Below, one piece after another: positions 1-7,631 of a DNA stretch of 64,000 nt. The notes below the pieces were generated by a model, which did not search any database, was not told where the DNA came from, and was given only the letters and a program-made list of their open reading frames with translations. The DNA is from CBDDLD01 sp965230605 (GTDB lineage Bacteria; Bacteroidota; Bacteroidia; Flavobacteriales; Flavobacteriaceae), in contig CBDDLD010000004.1 in the NCBI GenBank assembly GCA_965230605.1, positions 2,604,001 to 2,668,000 on the forward strand, given 5' to 3'. The translations under genes and the position numbers were made by a program. Numbering within the stretch: the first letter of the stretch is position 1; each line of letters opens with the position of its first letter.

Positions 1-326
1 CACATACCAGAGGCATAAAAGTTATTATTGCCGGTGCCGGTGGTGCCGCTCATCTTCCGGGGATGGTAGCTTCACTATCACCACTACCGGTTATCGGTGT
101 GCCGGTAAAGAGTAGTAATTCTATTGATGGATGGGATTCAGTCTTGTCTATTTTGCAAATGCCGGGGGGTGTTCCTGTTGCTACTGTAGCACTTAACGGT
201 GCGAAGAATGCAGGCATACTTGCAGCTCAGATATTAGGAAGTGCAGACCAATGTATCTTAGATAAAGTCCAAGTGTACAAAGAAGGTTTAAAGGCTAAAG
301 TGATTGATTCAGCTAAGGATTTATAG
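1..326 (+). CDS. purE: 5-(carboxyamino)imidazole ribonucleotide mutase, C-terminal part
   Basis: The gene enters from the left edge; the reading frame is already open at base 3, so the N-terminus is missing. PurE moves the carboxylate of N5-CAIR to C4 in de novo purine synthesis, in the cytoplasm. The visible part carries the family's glycine-rich stretch GAGGAAHLPGM, then PVIGVPV, DGWDSVLSILQMPGGVPVAT and NGAKNAGILAAQIL, all hallmark segments of class I PurE. An internal ATG at 63 is not the start because conserved sequence lies upstream of it. A hairpin follows the stop codon. Confidence 0.95.
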   Translation, partial: HTRGIKVIIAGAGGAAHLPGMVASLSPLPVIGVPVKSSNSIDGWDSVLSILQMPGGVPVATVALNGAKNAGILAAQILGSADQCILDKVQVYKEGLKAKVIDSAKDL

Positions 327-334
327 AAAAGGAA

Positions 335-360
335 AAGCCCTGAATTCACATTCAAGGCTT
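335..360 (+). terminator. hairpin after purE
   Basis: AAGCC-C-TGAAT, a TCAC loop and ATTCA-A-GGCTT form a 10-bp stem with one mismatch just after the purE stop. There is no clear T-run, so it may be a weak terminator or an mRNA-end hairpin. Confidence 0.45.
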
Positions 361-522
361 AGCTATTAATCAATCCTAATAGAAGTCTTTTTGCCTCTAA
401 AAAGATTTTGCAAATGTATACATTTATTTCGCTTCAACTACCATAAAGTTTAGTTAAAATTCAGATAATCAATAGAATAGTAAGAAATTTAACACACACA
501 AAAACCTAAAAATATTTTATAA

Positions 523-2553
523 ATGTCCGTTTTAAATCAGAAATTTAATACACCATATAAAACCGCTCCTTTTTCTAAAATTAACACTGAGGACTACCTC
601 CCTGCTTTCAAAGCAGCTATAAAAAAAGCCAAAAAAGAAATTCAGGGCATCACAGATAATGAAGCTCCGGCTAGTTTCAAAAATACGATTGAAGCTCTAG
701 ATTATTCCGGTGAAGAACTGGATCGAATTTCATCATTGTTCTTCAATCTTAATTCGGCAGAAACCAATGATGCCATTCAGAAAATTGCACAAGAAGTGTC
801 TCCTCTATTATCAGAATTTAGTAATGATATTACTCTAAATACAGCGTTATTTAATCGCGTAAAAGCAGTTTACGATTCTAAATCTGATTTAGAGCTTACG
901 ACAGAACAACTCACTTTATTAGATAAAAAATATAAGGGCTTCTCTAGAAATGGGGCTAATCTCCCTGAAGACAAAAAAGAACAGTTAAGAGCCATTGATA
1001 AAGAATTAGGGCAATTAAAGTTAAAGTTTGGGGAGAATGTTCTAGCAGAGACCAATGCCTATGAATTACATCTCACTGATGAAAATGACCTGTCCGGTTT
1101 ACCGGAAGGCGCCAAAGAAGCCGCTAAACATCTGGCAGAGAGTAAGGGCAAAGAAGGATGGATCATCACCTTAGACTACCCCAGCTACATTCCATTTATG
1201 ACCTATGCGGATAACCGTTCTTTAAGAGAAGAACTATCAAAAGCTTTTGGAAGCAAAGGGTTTAAAGACAATGCATATAATAACGAGTCTAATGTGTTGC
1301 GTATCGCTAATCTTCGTTACGAGCGTGCTCAGTTGTTGGGCTATGCATCTCATGCGCATTTTGTCTTAGAAGAGCGTATGGCTGAAACTCCTAATAAGGT
1401 GAACACCTTTTTAAATGATCTTCTTGAAAAAGCCAAACCGGCAGCTATAAAAGAGTTTGAAAATTTACAAGCATTTGCTAAGGAGCTTGATGGTATTGAA
1501 GCACTTCAAAAATGGGACAGTGCCTATTACTCAGAAAAACTAAAGCAAAAGCTGTTTGATCTGGATGACGAGCAATTAAAACCCTATTTTAAATTAGAGC
1601 ATGTTATTGATGGTGCATTTACAGTAGCCAAAAAATTATTTGGATTAAACTTTGAACCGATTGACACCATAGATAAATATCATGATGATGTTATCACTTA
1701 TAAGGTGACTGATGACGCTGGTGATTTAGTGTCCATTTTCTATGCTGATTTCTTCCCAAGAGCGGGAAAGCGTAATGGTGCGTGGATGACCTCTTACAAG
1801 CCTCAAATGGTCAAAGACGGTATAAATGAGCGCCCTCATGTTTCGATCGTCTGTAATTTTACCAAACCAACTAAGAGCAAGCCTTCATTATTGACCTTCA
1901 ATGAAGTGAGAACCTTATTTCATGAATTTGGACATGCCTTACATGGTATGCTAGCGAACACCACTTACCCAAGTCTTTCAGGGACTAATGTCTATTGGGA
2001 TTTTGTAGAGTTACCTAGCCAAATCCTAGAAAACTGGTGTTACGAAGAAGAGACCCTGAAATTATTTGCCACACATTATGAAACCGGAGCAAATATTCCG
2101 ATGGAGCTTATAGAAAAAATAAAAGCCTCATCAACATTTCACGAGGGTATGCAAACCCTTCGTCAGTTGAGTTTCGGTCTTTTAGATATGAGTTGGCATG
2201 GGCAAGATCCTTCAGGTATTAAGGATGTGAAACGTCAGGAACTAAATGCTTTTAAAGCTACTACACTTTACCCAGATGTTGCTGAAAATTGTATGAGTAC
2301 TGCATTTTCTCATATTTTCCAAGGGGGTTATTCTTCCGGATATTACAGTTACAAGTGGGCGGAAGTTTTAGATGCTGATGCCTTTGAGTATTTTAAAGAG
2401 GAAGGCATCTTTAATAAAGCGATAGCAGACAAATTTAAAGCCTATGTCCTGTCTCAAGGAGGTACAGAAAACCCAATGACATTGTATAAGAAATTTAGAG
2501 GCCAAGAGCCTAAACCGGAAGCTTTATTAAGACGTGCCGGGCTTTTGAAATAA
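523..2553 (+). CDS. M3 family oligopeptidase (Dcp / oligopeptidase A type)
   Basis: This is a zinc metallopeptidase of family M3A, which cleaves short peptides in the cytoplasm or periplasm and helps recycle peptides. At 676 residues it has the usual length of Dcp/PrlC enzymes. The zinc site is clear: HEFGH at residues 467-471 within LFHEFGHALHGML, and the third ligand E496 in FVELPSQ, 29 residues after the first His as in thimet oligopeptidase and Dcp. The C-terminal FSHIFQGGYSSGYYSYKWAE segment is the family's substrate-side loop. I see no signal peptide, so a cytoplasmic location is likely. The sequence does not separate dipeptidyl carboxypeptidase from oligopeptidase A activity. Confidence 0.93.
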   Translation: MSVLNQKFNTPYKTAPFSKINTEDYLPAFKAAIKKAKKEIQGITDNEAPASFKNTIEALDYSGEELDRISSLFFNLNSAETNDAIQKIAQEVSPLLSEFSNDITLNTALFNRVKAVYDSKSDLELTTEQLTLLDKKYKGFSRNGANLPEDKKEQLRAIDKELGQLKLKFGENVLAETNAYELHLTDENDLSGLPEGAKEAAKHLAESKGKEGWIITLDYPSYIPFMTYADNRSLREELSKAFGSKGFKDNAYNNESNVLRIANLRYERAQLLGYASHAHFVLEERMAETPNKVNTFLNDLLEKAKPAAIKEFENLQAFAKELDGIEALQKWDSAYYSEKLKQKLFDLDDEQLKPYFKLEHVIDGAFTVAKKLFGLNFEPIDTIDKYHDDVITYKVTDDAGDLVSIFYADFFPRAGKRNGAWMTSYKPQMVKDGINERPHVSIVCNFTKPTKSKPSLLTFNEVRTLFHEFGHALHGMLANTTYPSLSGTNVYWDFVELPSQILENWCYEEETLKLFATHYETGANIPMELIEKIKASSTFHEGMQTLRQLSFGLLDMSWHGQDPSGIKDVKRQELNAFKATTLYPDVAENCMSTAFSHIFQGGYSSGYYSYKWAEVLDADAFEYFKEEGIFNKAIADKFKAYVLSQGGTENPMTLYKKFRGQEPKPEALLRRAGLLK

Positions 2554-2579
2554 CTAAATTATTTATCCGTTGAGATAGT

Positions 2580-3362
2580 ATGAAGGTTATGAAACTCATC
2601 ATACATCTCTTAATAATAATCTTGCTAACAAGTGTTACCCAAGTTGGTGGTATTCTGTGGCTAATCTCTATTATAATATGTAAATATAAAGCCTGGAGAA
2701 TGCGCTATGTATTTCCGGCCATTTATATGGCATGCAACATACTTATCATTCCCGTAAGTGCTAAAATATTTGGCAGAGAGCCATTACCTGTATTTGACAA
2801 GCATATCAAACCAAGAAACTTGTTCTATCCGCTACTTTTTAGGAATTATGTAAATAGTGATTTAAAAACACTCTTATTAGAGGCTTCTACATCGATAAAG
2901 GGAGAGGGATATGCTATTACCTATTTAGATGCAAATTTTCCATTCTTTGATGGATTCCCATTACTCCCACACCTAAGTCATAACGATGGTAAAAAAGTAG
3001 ATCTTTCTTTTATGTACATAGATAAAGAAGGAAATAAAACAGATAAGAAGCCTTCAGTAACAGGTTATGGTATTTATGTAAACTCAGAAGAGAATACAAC
3101 ATCTAAACGATGTAAAGCTATGGGGCAATGGCAATACGATTTTCCAAAATATTTAAGCCTCGGTAAAATAAACGACTTAAACTTTGATCCAGATAGAACT
3201 AAGTCATTATTACTTCTCCTACTGGAGTCTAACGCCACAGAAAAGATATTTATAGAGCCTCATCTAAAAGCATCACTTGGATTAAATTACAAGAATAAAG
3301 TCCGATTTCAGGGCTGTCATGCTGTAAGACATGATGATCACATCCATTTGCAAATAAAATAA
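2580..3362 (+). CDS. Membrane-anchored LAS-type zinc peptidase-like protein (MepA/M15-like)
   Basis: I do not recognise this 260-residue protein as a named gene. It starts with hydrophobic stretches (roughly residues 3-30 and 45-62) that should anchor it in the inner membrane. The rest carries a pattern like the LAS metallopeptidases (M15/M74, such as MepA): SHNDGKKVD gives H134 and D141, seven residues apart, and the C-terminus ends in HDDHIHLQ, giving H254-x-H256. These would be three zinc ligands for cutting peptidoglycan cross-links. Activity is an inference from the motif spacing. It lies 26 bp after the M3 peptidase on the same strand and could be co-transcribed. Confidence 0.6.
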   Translation: MKVMKLIIHLLIIILLTSVTQVGGILWLISIIICKYKAWRMRYVFPAIYMACNILIIPVSAKIFGREPLPVFDKHIKPRNLFYPLLFRNYVNSDLKTLLLEASTSIKGEGYAITYLDANFPFFDGFPLLPHLSHNDGKKVDLSFMYIDKEGNKTDKKPSVTGYGIYVNSEENTTSKRCKAMGQWQYDFPKYLSLGKINDLNFDPDRTKSLLLLLLESNATEKIFIEPHLKASLGLNYKNKVRFQGCHAVRHDDHIHLQIK

Positions 3363-3386
3363 ACTTTCAATATTTTTTGAAAGTTT
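3361..3386. promoter_or_regulatory. Operator copy 1 (inverted repeat) before the GbsR-type regulator
   Basis: Perfect 9-bp arms AAACTTTCA and TGAAAGTTT are separated by 8 bp. The right arm sits at the -33 region of the regulator's promoter, so binding there would block transcription. The same arms with the same 8-bp spacer occur before the desaturase gene at 3926-3951. Confidence 0.8.
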
Positions 3387-3397
3387 TAAAATATTTA

Positions 3398-3405
3398 TAT
3401 ATTTG
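3398..3405 (+). promoter_or_regulatory. -7 promoter element, probably leaderless start
   Basis: TATATTTG matches the Bacteroidota -7 consensus TAnnTTTG. A TTG lies 18 bp upstream, inside the operator. The ATG at 3410 is only 4 bp after this element, so transcription probably starts at or next to the start codon. Confidence 0.65.
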
Positions 3406-3409
3406 TGGT

Positions 3410-3913
3410 ATGAACTACCAAGAAGCAAAGACAAAATTTATAAGTACCTGGGGAAGCTTGGGCACCTTATGGGGCATCAATAAAGCGATGGCTCAAATAC
3501 AGGCTTTGCTTTTTGTATCTACAAAGCCCCTATCTATGGAGGATATTATGGAAGAGTTGAAAATCTCCAGAGGCAACACCAGTATGAACTTAAGACAATT
3601 AATGGATTGGGGTATTGTGACGAAGACCTTAGTTGCCGGTGAGCGTCGTGAATATTTCACTACGGAGAAAGACGTGCAAGAGTTAGCAAGAATTATTGCT
3701 AAAGAGCGTAGTCGTAGAGAAATTCAACCTGTCATTAAGGTGCTTCATGAGGTATCCTCTATAAAAGATGATGGCTCTGAAAACACAAAAGAGTTAATTA
3801 AACAAACTAAAGCTTTGCACGACTTAGCAGAAACAGCAGACACGATGATGAATAAAGTTGTGGAACAAAAACAAAACTGGATCACTAAATCGATACTAAA
3901 ACTGATGAAATAA
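3410..3913 (+). CDS. GbsR/MarR-type transcriptional regulator
   Basis: This is a winged-helix DNA-binding protein of about 167 residues. It has the family opening MNYQEAKTKFISTWGSLGTLWGIN, a helix-turn-helix around PLSMEDIMEELKISRGNTSMNLRQL, and a wing near GERREYF. A longer frame opens at 3377, but that ATG lies inside the operator and before the -7 element, so I chose 3410, which gives the typical family N-terminus. The inverted repeat over its own promoter suggests autoregulation. The second operator copy suggests it controls the desaturase and methyltransferase that follow. The effector is unknown. Confidence 0.88.
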   Translation: MNYQEAKTKFISTWGSLGTLWGINKAMAQIQALLFVSTKPLSMEDIMEELKISRGNTSMNLRQLMDWGIVTKTLVAGERREYFTTEKDVQELARIIAKERSRREIQPVIKVLHEVSSIKDDGSENTKELIKQTKALHDLAETADTMMNKVVEQKQNWITKSILKLMK

Positions 3914-3925
3914 TTTTTTTAAACA

Positions 3926-3951
3926 AAACTTTCAATTTTTTCTGAAAGTTT
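3926..3951. promoter_or_regulatory. Operator copy 2 before the desaturase gene
   Basis: The same 9-bp arms AAACTTTCA and TGAAAGTTT as copy 1, again 8 bp apart, lie 13 bp before the desaturase ATG. Two copies around one small regulator gene are strong evidence for a local regulon. Confidence 0.8.
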
Positions 3952-3964
3952 AAAAATATAAATT

Positions 3965-4858
3965 ATGAATAAAATACTTAAAACTTCTGTTGGTTCTATC
4001 CGTTTAGACTGGAAAAAAAGTTTGTGGCTGTATTTAATGATACTGCCTGTTTTTTTCATTGACTTTTCAATGTTACAATGGAAAGATATAATACTAAATG
4101 TAGTTCTTCTTTTTTTATCAGTTGGAATAGGTCATTCAGTAGGGTTACATAGAGGAATAATTCACAAATCATATGAGACCTCAAAATTGTTTAGAAATAT
4201 TAGTCTTTATGCATTTATCCTAACTGGATTAGGTAGTCCGTTAGCATGGCTAAAACAGCACTATTATAGAGACTACTGGCAAAACAGAAAAGATTGCCCT
4301 AGATATTTTCAATATAGACATTCTTTAATTACTGATTATTGGTGGAATCTTCATCTAACATTTAGACCAAAGGATATAGAAAGGTATAACATACCCGAAA
4401 AAGATTTAAAAGACCCAACAATACTCTGGTTAAATAATACTTGGTATTTACATTACTTCTTTTTCATGGCAGTCATGTATCTATTATTAGGCTTAAATAG
4501 TATGCTAATAGCTACATGCCTCAGAACATCTATAATCATTTTAGGACATTGGTATATAGGATATGCTTCACACAAATATGGTTATGCTAGATACAAAATC
4601 CACAATGCAGATGAGAGTGGTTTTAATGATATTATTTTGGGACTAATCTCTTTTGGGGAAGGCTTTCATAACAATCACCATTCATATCCCACATCAGCAA
4701 AATTTTCAATGAAATGGTATGAAATAGATTTTGGTTGGATGCTAATATGGTTACTTAAAAAGATGAGAATCATAAACGCAATAAAAACACTAGACGGAAA
4801 CTTAAAACTCACAGCTATAAATTACAATAAAGTGAATTGGAAGTTACCAAGGTTTTAA
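3965..4858 (+). CDS. Membrane fatty-acid desaturase (acyl-CoA desaturase-like)
   Basis: This 297-residue membrane di-iron enzyme belongs to the fatty-acid desaturase superfamily and should introduce a double bond into an acyl chain at the inner membrane. Hydrophobic segments lie near residues 20-60, 75-90 and 155-195. The first histidine box is HRGIIH and the last is HNNHH in GEGFHNNHHSYP. The usual central HRxHH box is absent; its place is taken by HYYRDYWQNRKDCPRYF, as in a divergent branch of the family. An operator lies just upstream. The methyltransferase follows after 33 bp, so the two probably act on the same lipid. Confidence 0.85.
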   Translation: MNKILKTSVGSIRLDWKKSLWLYLMILPVFFIDFSMLQWKDIILNVVLLFLSVGIGHSVGLHRGIIHKSYETSKLFRNISLYAFILTGLGSPLAWLKQHYYRDYWQNRKDCPRYFQYRHSLITDYWWNLHLTFRPKDIERYNIPEKDLKDPTILWLNNTWYLHYFFFMAVMYLLLGLNSMLIATCLRTSIIILGHWYIGYASHKYGYARYKIHNADESGFNDIILGLISFGEGFHNNHHSYPTSAKFSMKWYEIDFGWMLIWLLKKMRIINAIKTLDGNLKLTAINYNKVNWKLPRF

Positions 4859-4891
4859 TTCAAAATTACTCCATCATTTAAAACAATTCTT

Positions 4892-5782
4892 ATGAAAACA
4901 CAAACTATTCCATACAGCGATCATATAGAAAGCAACAAAATAGAAATGGTAGACTTTTACAACGAAGCTACCGAAGATTATGAATTTTGGAGCAACGATT
5001 ACAATATGCACTTTGGGTATTTTATTCCTTTTAAAACCAATCCCTTTAGAAGAGATTCAATGCTCAATGAAATGAACCGTCAAGTTCTCAAACGTCTAGA
5101 GATAGGGAAAGACAAAAACCGCCTCATCGATCTGGGTTGCGGTATGGGCGGCACCATGCGTTATGCGCTTAAACATTACAAAAACCTAACAACTTATGGG
5201 GTTACCCTTTCAAATTTTCAATTTAAGCACGGTAATCGATTACTTAAAAATGACAACGGAATCATTCTTAAAGAGAATTATAACCACACCTCATTTCAAC
5301 CCAACACCTTTAATTCAGCTATAGCTATTGAAAGTTTATGCCATTCCGGTCATAATAAATCATCGTTAAAAGAAGCTTTTAGAATTCTTAAACCTCAAGG
5401 TCGCCTAGTCATTGCAGATGCGTTTTTAAAAAAAGACCCTTCAAAGCTTTGTAGAGGGTCTAAGTATTCATACGAACGCCTTTGTGACCACTGGAGCTTA
5501 GAGAAACTCGAAACAGCATCACGAATGGAAGAGTATCTAAAGGAGGTTGGATTTACAGATATTAAAGTGGAAGAAGTCTCTACACGTGTTGCGCCATCTG
5601 TGTTACACGTACCATTTGCGATCATCGGATTTATACTTAAAAAACTTTTACGTTTTAAGCCTTTAAAAAGGGAAAGCTTACATAATCTAAAAGGATCATT
5701 TTATGCTTTATTCTCTGGATTGCATTTAAAAAGCTTTGGGTATTTCATTATAACATCAAAAAAGCCCGATTCATCATTGTAA
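4892..5782 (+). CDS. Class I SAM-dependent methyltransferase
   Basis: This 296-residue methyltransferase has the glycine-rich SAM motif LIDLGCGMGGTM near residue 75, an acidic and hydroxylated core (AIAIESLCHSG), and the post-motif RILKPQGRLVIAD. The N-terminal YNEATEDYEFWS segment resembles lipid and sterol methyltransferases and cyclopropane synthases. It lies directly after the desaturase, so a likely but unproven role is methylating an unsaturated acyl chain. A hydrophobic C-terminal stretch (FAIIGFILKKLLRF) may bring it to the membrane. Small-molecule methylation cannot be excluded. Confidence 0.85.
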   Translation: MKTQTIPYSDHIESNKIEMVDFYNEATEDYEFWSNDYNMHFGYFIPFKTNPFRRDSMLNEMNRQVLKRLEIGKDKNRLIDLGCGMGGTMRYALKHYKNLTTYGVTLSNFQFKHGNRLLKNDNGIILKENYNHTSFQPNTFNSAIAIESLCHSGHNKSSLKEAFRILKPQGRLVIADAFLKKDPSKLCRGSKYSYERLCDHWSLEKLETASRMEEYLKEVGFTDIKVEEVSTRVAPSVLHVPFAIIGFILKKLLRFKPLKRESLHNLKGSFYALFSGLHLKSFGYFIITSKKPDSSL

Positions 5783-5847
5783 ACTACTATAAATCAACCA
5801 TTTTACTATACTTTATACGCCGCCATAGTAAATTCACTTTTTTGTCC

Positions 5848-5855
5848 TATTTTTG
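5848..5855 (+). promoter_or_regulatory. -7 promoter element before the ECF sigma gene
   Basis: TATTTTTG matches TAnnTTTG and lies 22 bp before the ATG at 5878. I see no TTG at the expected -33 position. Confidence 0.5.
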
Positions 5856-5877
5856 ACGTACGAATTTGAACCTTACT

Positions 5878-6438
5878 ATGGCAGAGCACCAATTAGATCC
5901 AAACAAGTGGATTGACCTTTATTCTGATTACTTATTTAACTACACTATTACGCGTATTAGTGATAGAGAAGTAGCACAGGATTTAGTTCAGGAAACCTTC
6001 TTGGCGGGTCTCAAGTCTATGGTAAACTTTAAAGGGCAAGCTAGTGAACGTACATGGTTAATCTCTATTTTAAAACGAAAGATCATAGACCATTACCGAA
6101 AAATTAATTCTAACAAAGGGAAAGCAGAAGTTAGAATGAATTATAACAGCGATACTGAAAGCGAAGGTGATTGGCTTGAAGAACGTGTGGCTGACCCTTA
6201 TGATAAGACTGCTGAAGACACTCTTGAAAACTCAGAATTAGGTGATGCCATCTATGATTGCATGTCTAAATTACCTAAAAAACAAGCTGATGTTTTTAAG
6301 ATGAAAAGTATTCTTGGCTATGAAACTGAAACCATTTGTAATGAATTAAACATCACTGCGTCTAACCTATGGGTGATCATACATAGAGCGCGAACGGCTT
6401 TGGCTGAATGCATGGAAAGTAATTGGTTTAAAAAATGA
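5878..6438 (+). CDS. ECF-type RNA polymerase sigma factor
   Basis: This is a sigma-70 family factor of about 186 residues with only regions 2 and 4. Region 2 is seen in DREVAQDLVQETFLAGLKSM and the -10 recognition part SERTWLISILKRKIIDHYRK. Region 4 is LPKKQADVFKMKSILGYETETICNELNITASNLWVIIHRART, with its helix-turn-helix. The ATG at 5878 is preferred over an upstream TTG at 5866 because homologues start near this point. The next gene overlaps its stop codon by 4 bp, the usual arrangement for a sigma factor and its partner. Confidence 0.92.
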   Translation: MAEHQLDPNKWIDLYSDYLFNYTITRISDREVAQDLVQETFLAGLKSMVNFKGQASERTWLISILKRKIIDHYRKINSNKGKAEVRMNYNSDTESEGDWLEERVADPYDKTAEDTLENSELGDAIYDCMSKLPKKQADVFKMKSILGYETETICNELNITASNLWVIIHRARTALAECMESNWFKK

Positions 6439-6692
6439 AAAAGAGTATTTTATTTATAAGTTGTGATGAAGCAAAACATATCTGTGACAAAACACAGTAT
6501 GGAGAGGCTAGTTCTTGGGAAAAAATTAAATTGAACATTAGATTGTCTTGGTGTAGAATTACTCGTGCCTACACGAAACGTAACAGAAAATTGACCCAGT
6601 CAATGGAACAGGCAGATCTAAAGGTTCTAGAGAATAATGAAAGGGATACTATGCGTCAAAAGTTTCAAGAAGAGTTAGCGAAGCAAAAGTAA
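6435..6692 (+). CDS. Small Cys-containing partner of the ECF sigma factor (anti-sigma-like)
   Basis: This basic 85-residue protein has the cysteine pattern SCDEAKHICDK followed later by SWCR. It overlaps the sigma gene at ATGA, so translation is coupled. Small zinc-finger anti-sigma proteins sit in this position and carry a His/Cys cluster. Here the last CxxC seems reduced to CRIT, so zinc binding is uncertain. The 3' end overlaps the convergent UbiA-like gene by 18 bp. The role is inferred from position and weak similarity only. Confidence 0.65.
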   Translation: MKKSILFISCDEAKHICDKTQYGEASSWEKIKLNIRLSWCRITRAYTKRNRKLTQSMEQADLKVLENNERDTMRQKFQEELAKQK

Positions 6693-7508
6693 AATTGCTA
6701 ACCATAATATGGGTATACTTTCTACCCAAAATGCACTATAATATTTTGATTGATCCTTTCTAGAAAATGCTAACAATAGCAGTAATAGAAATACGATAAT
6801 AAGATTAGATACTATCATACTAATCTGTAAGTGATCCTTTAAGTATTCTAAAAGGAAAAAAACAATGAGCAAAAGCATACCAATCGCTTTTGTTTTTTTT
6901 ATGCCTATAAGTTGTGGTATCGTTGCTAATTTTAAGTTATCATAATTGAGATCTCTAATCTCAAAAGGAAGCATCAAAACCAGTACCAGAAGGAATCGCT
7001 GTACAGACGAAATATATACATTTGCATCGACTTCAACAGATGAGTTTACCAAGGGTATGATAACCGTGACTACCGCCCAGACCAATCCTATAACATAGAT
7101 TTTAAGTCCACTAATTTGTCTTAGATTCTGATTCTTATCAAACAAAATACGTTTTGGCAAGAAGGGTATGGCATATAAAAAGGTTATAGCGCCCATAACA
7201 CCAATGACCATCAACGTATACTTATTGAGTTGATAGGCATAGTAACACATCAATATGAAACACAGCAGTGAAAAGATCTGAATTACTTTAAGCCAGTTTG
7301 CTAAACTCCTGTGGTGAAACTTTGCCAGTCCAAAATATTTAACAAAATTATAGCCTGTAATTGTGGCAAAGAATACAAAATACAGAACGATTTCATCATA
7401 CGAATAATCGTATTCAATCAATGTTATCCACGTTAATGCATAAACAGATAATGCCACATGAATACTACTATTGAGATAGAAGTTAAACAGTTGCTTCAAA
7501 ACCTTCAT
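6675..7508 (-). CDS. UbiA-like polytopic membrane protein
   Basis: This 277-residue protein consists largely of hydrophobic helices, about eight or nine by eye. FEIRDLNYDNLKLATIPQLIG matches the second aspartate-rich motif of the UbiA prenyltransferase superfamily (DxxYD). The first motif is not canonical: NFVKYFGLAKFHHR stands where NxxxDxxxD is expected. It may therefore be a divergent or inactive family member, and the substrate is unknown. It is convergent with the sigma partner gene and divergent from gcvP. Confidence 0.65.
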   Translation of the reverse strand: MKVLKQLFNFYLNSSIHVALSVYALTWITLIEYDYSYDEIVLYFVFFATITGYNFVKYFGLAKFHHRSLANWLKVIQIFSLLCFILMCYYAYQLNKYTLMVIGVMGAITFLYAIPFLPKRILFDKNQNLRQISGLKIYVIGLVWAVVTVIIPLVNSSVEVDANVYISSVQRFLLVLVLMLPFEIRDLNYDNLKLATIPQLIGIKKTKAIGMLLLIVFFLLEYLKDHLQISMIVSNLIIVFLLLLLLAFSRKDQSKYYSAFWVESIPILWLAILLLLR

Positions 7509-7594
7509 AAAACAAAAATACTTAAAGTGTTAATAACCCATATTTTCAGTTAAAAACTTTAGGTATCATTAACAAAAGAAATAGAGTATTTCCG

Positions 7595-7602
7595 TATTTT
7601 TG
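7595..7602 (+). promoter_or_regulatory. -7 promoter element before gcvP
   Basis: TATTTTTG matches TAnnTTTG and lies 29 bp before the gcvP ATG. I find no clear -33 TTG, and no glycine riboswitch fold in this short leader. Confidence 0.55.
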
Positions 7603-7631
7603 CGTATCAAAAAATTAGCGCTATAAAAAGC

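Noticed and set aside
3377..3409. Longer N-terminus for the GbsR-type regulator from ATG 3377
   Set aside because: It begins inside the operator and before the -7 element; the start at 3410 gives the family's usual N-terminus.
7508..7631. Glycine riboswitch before gcvP
   Set aside because: The leader after the -7 element is only about 25 bp, too short for the aptamer, and no matching fold was seen.
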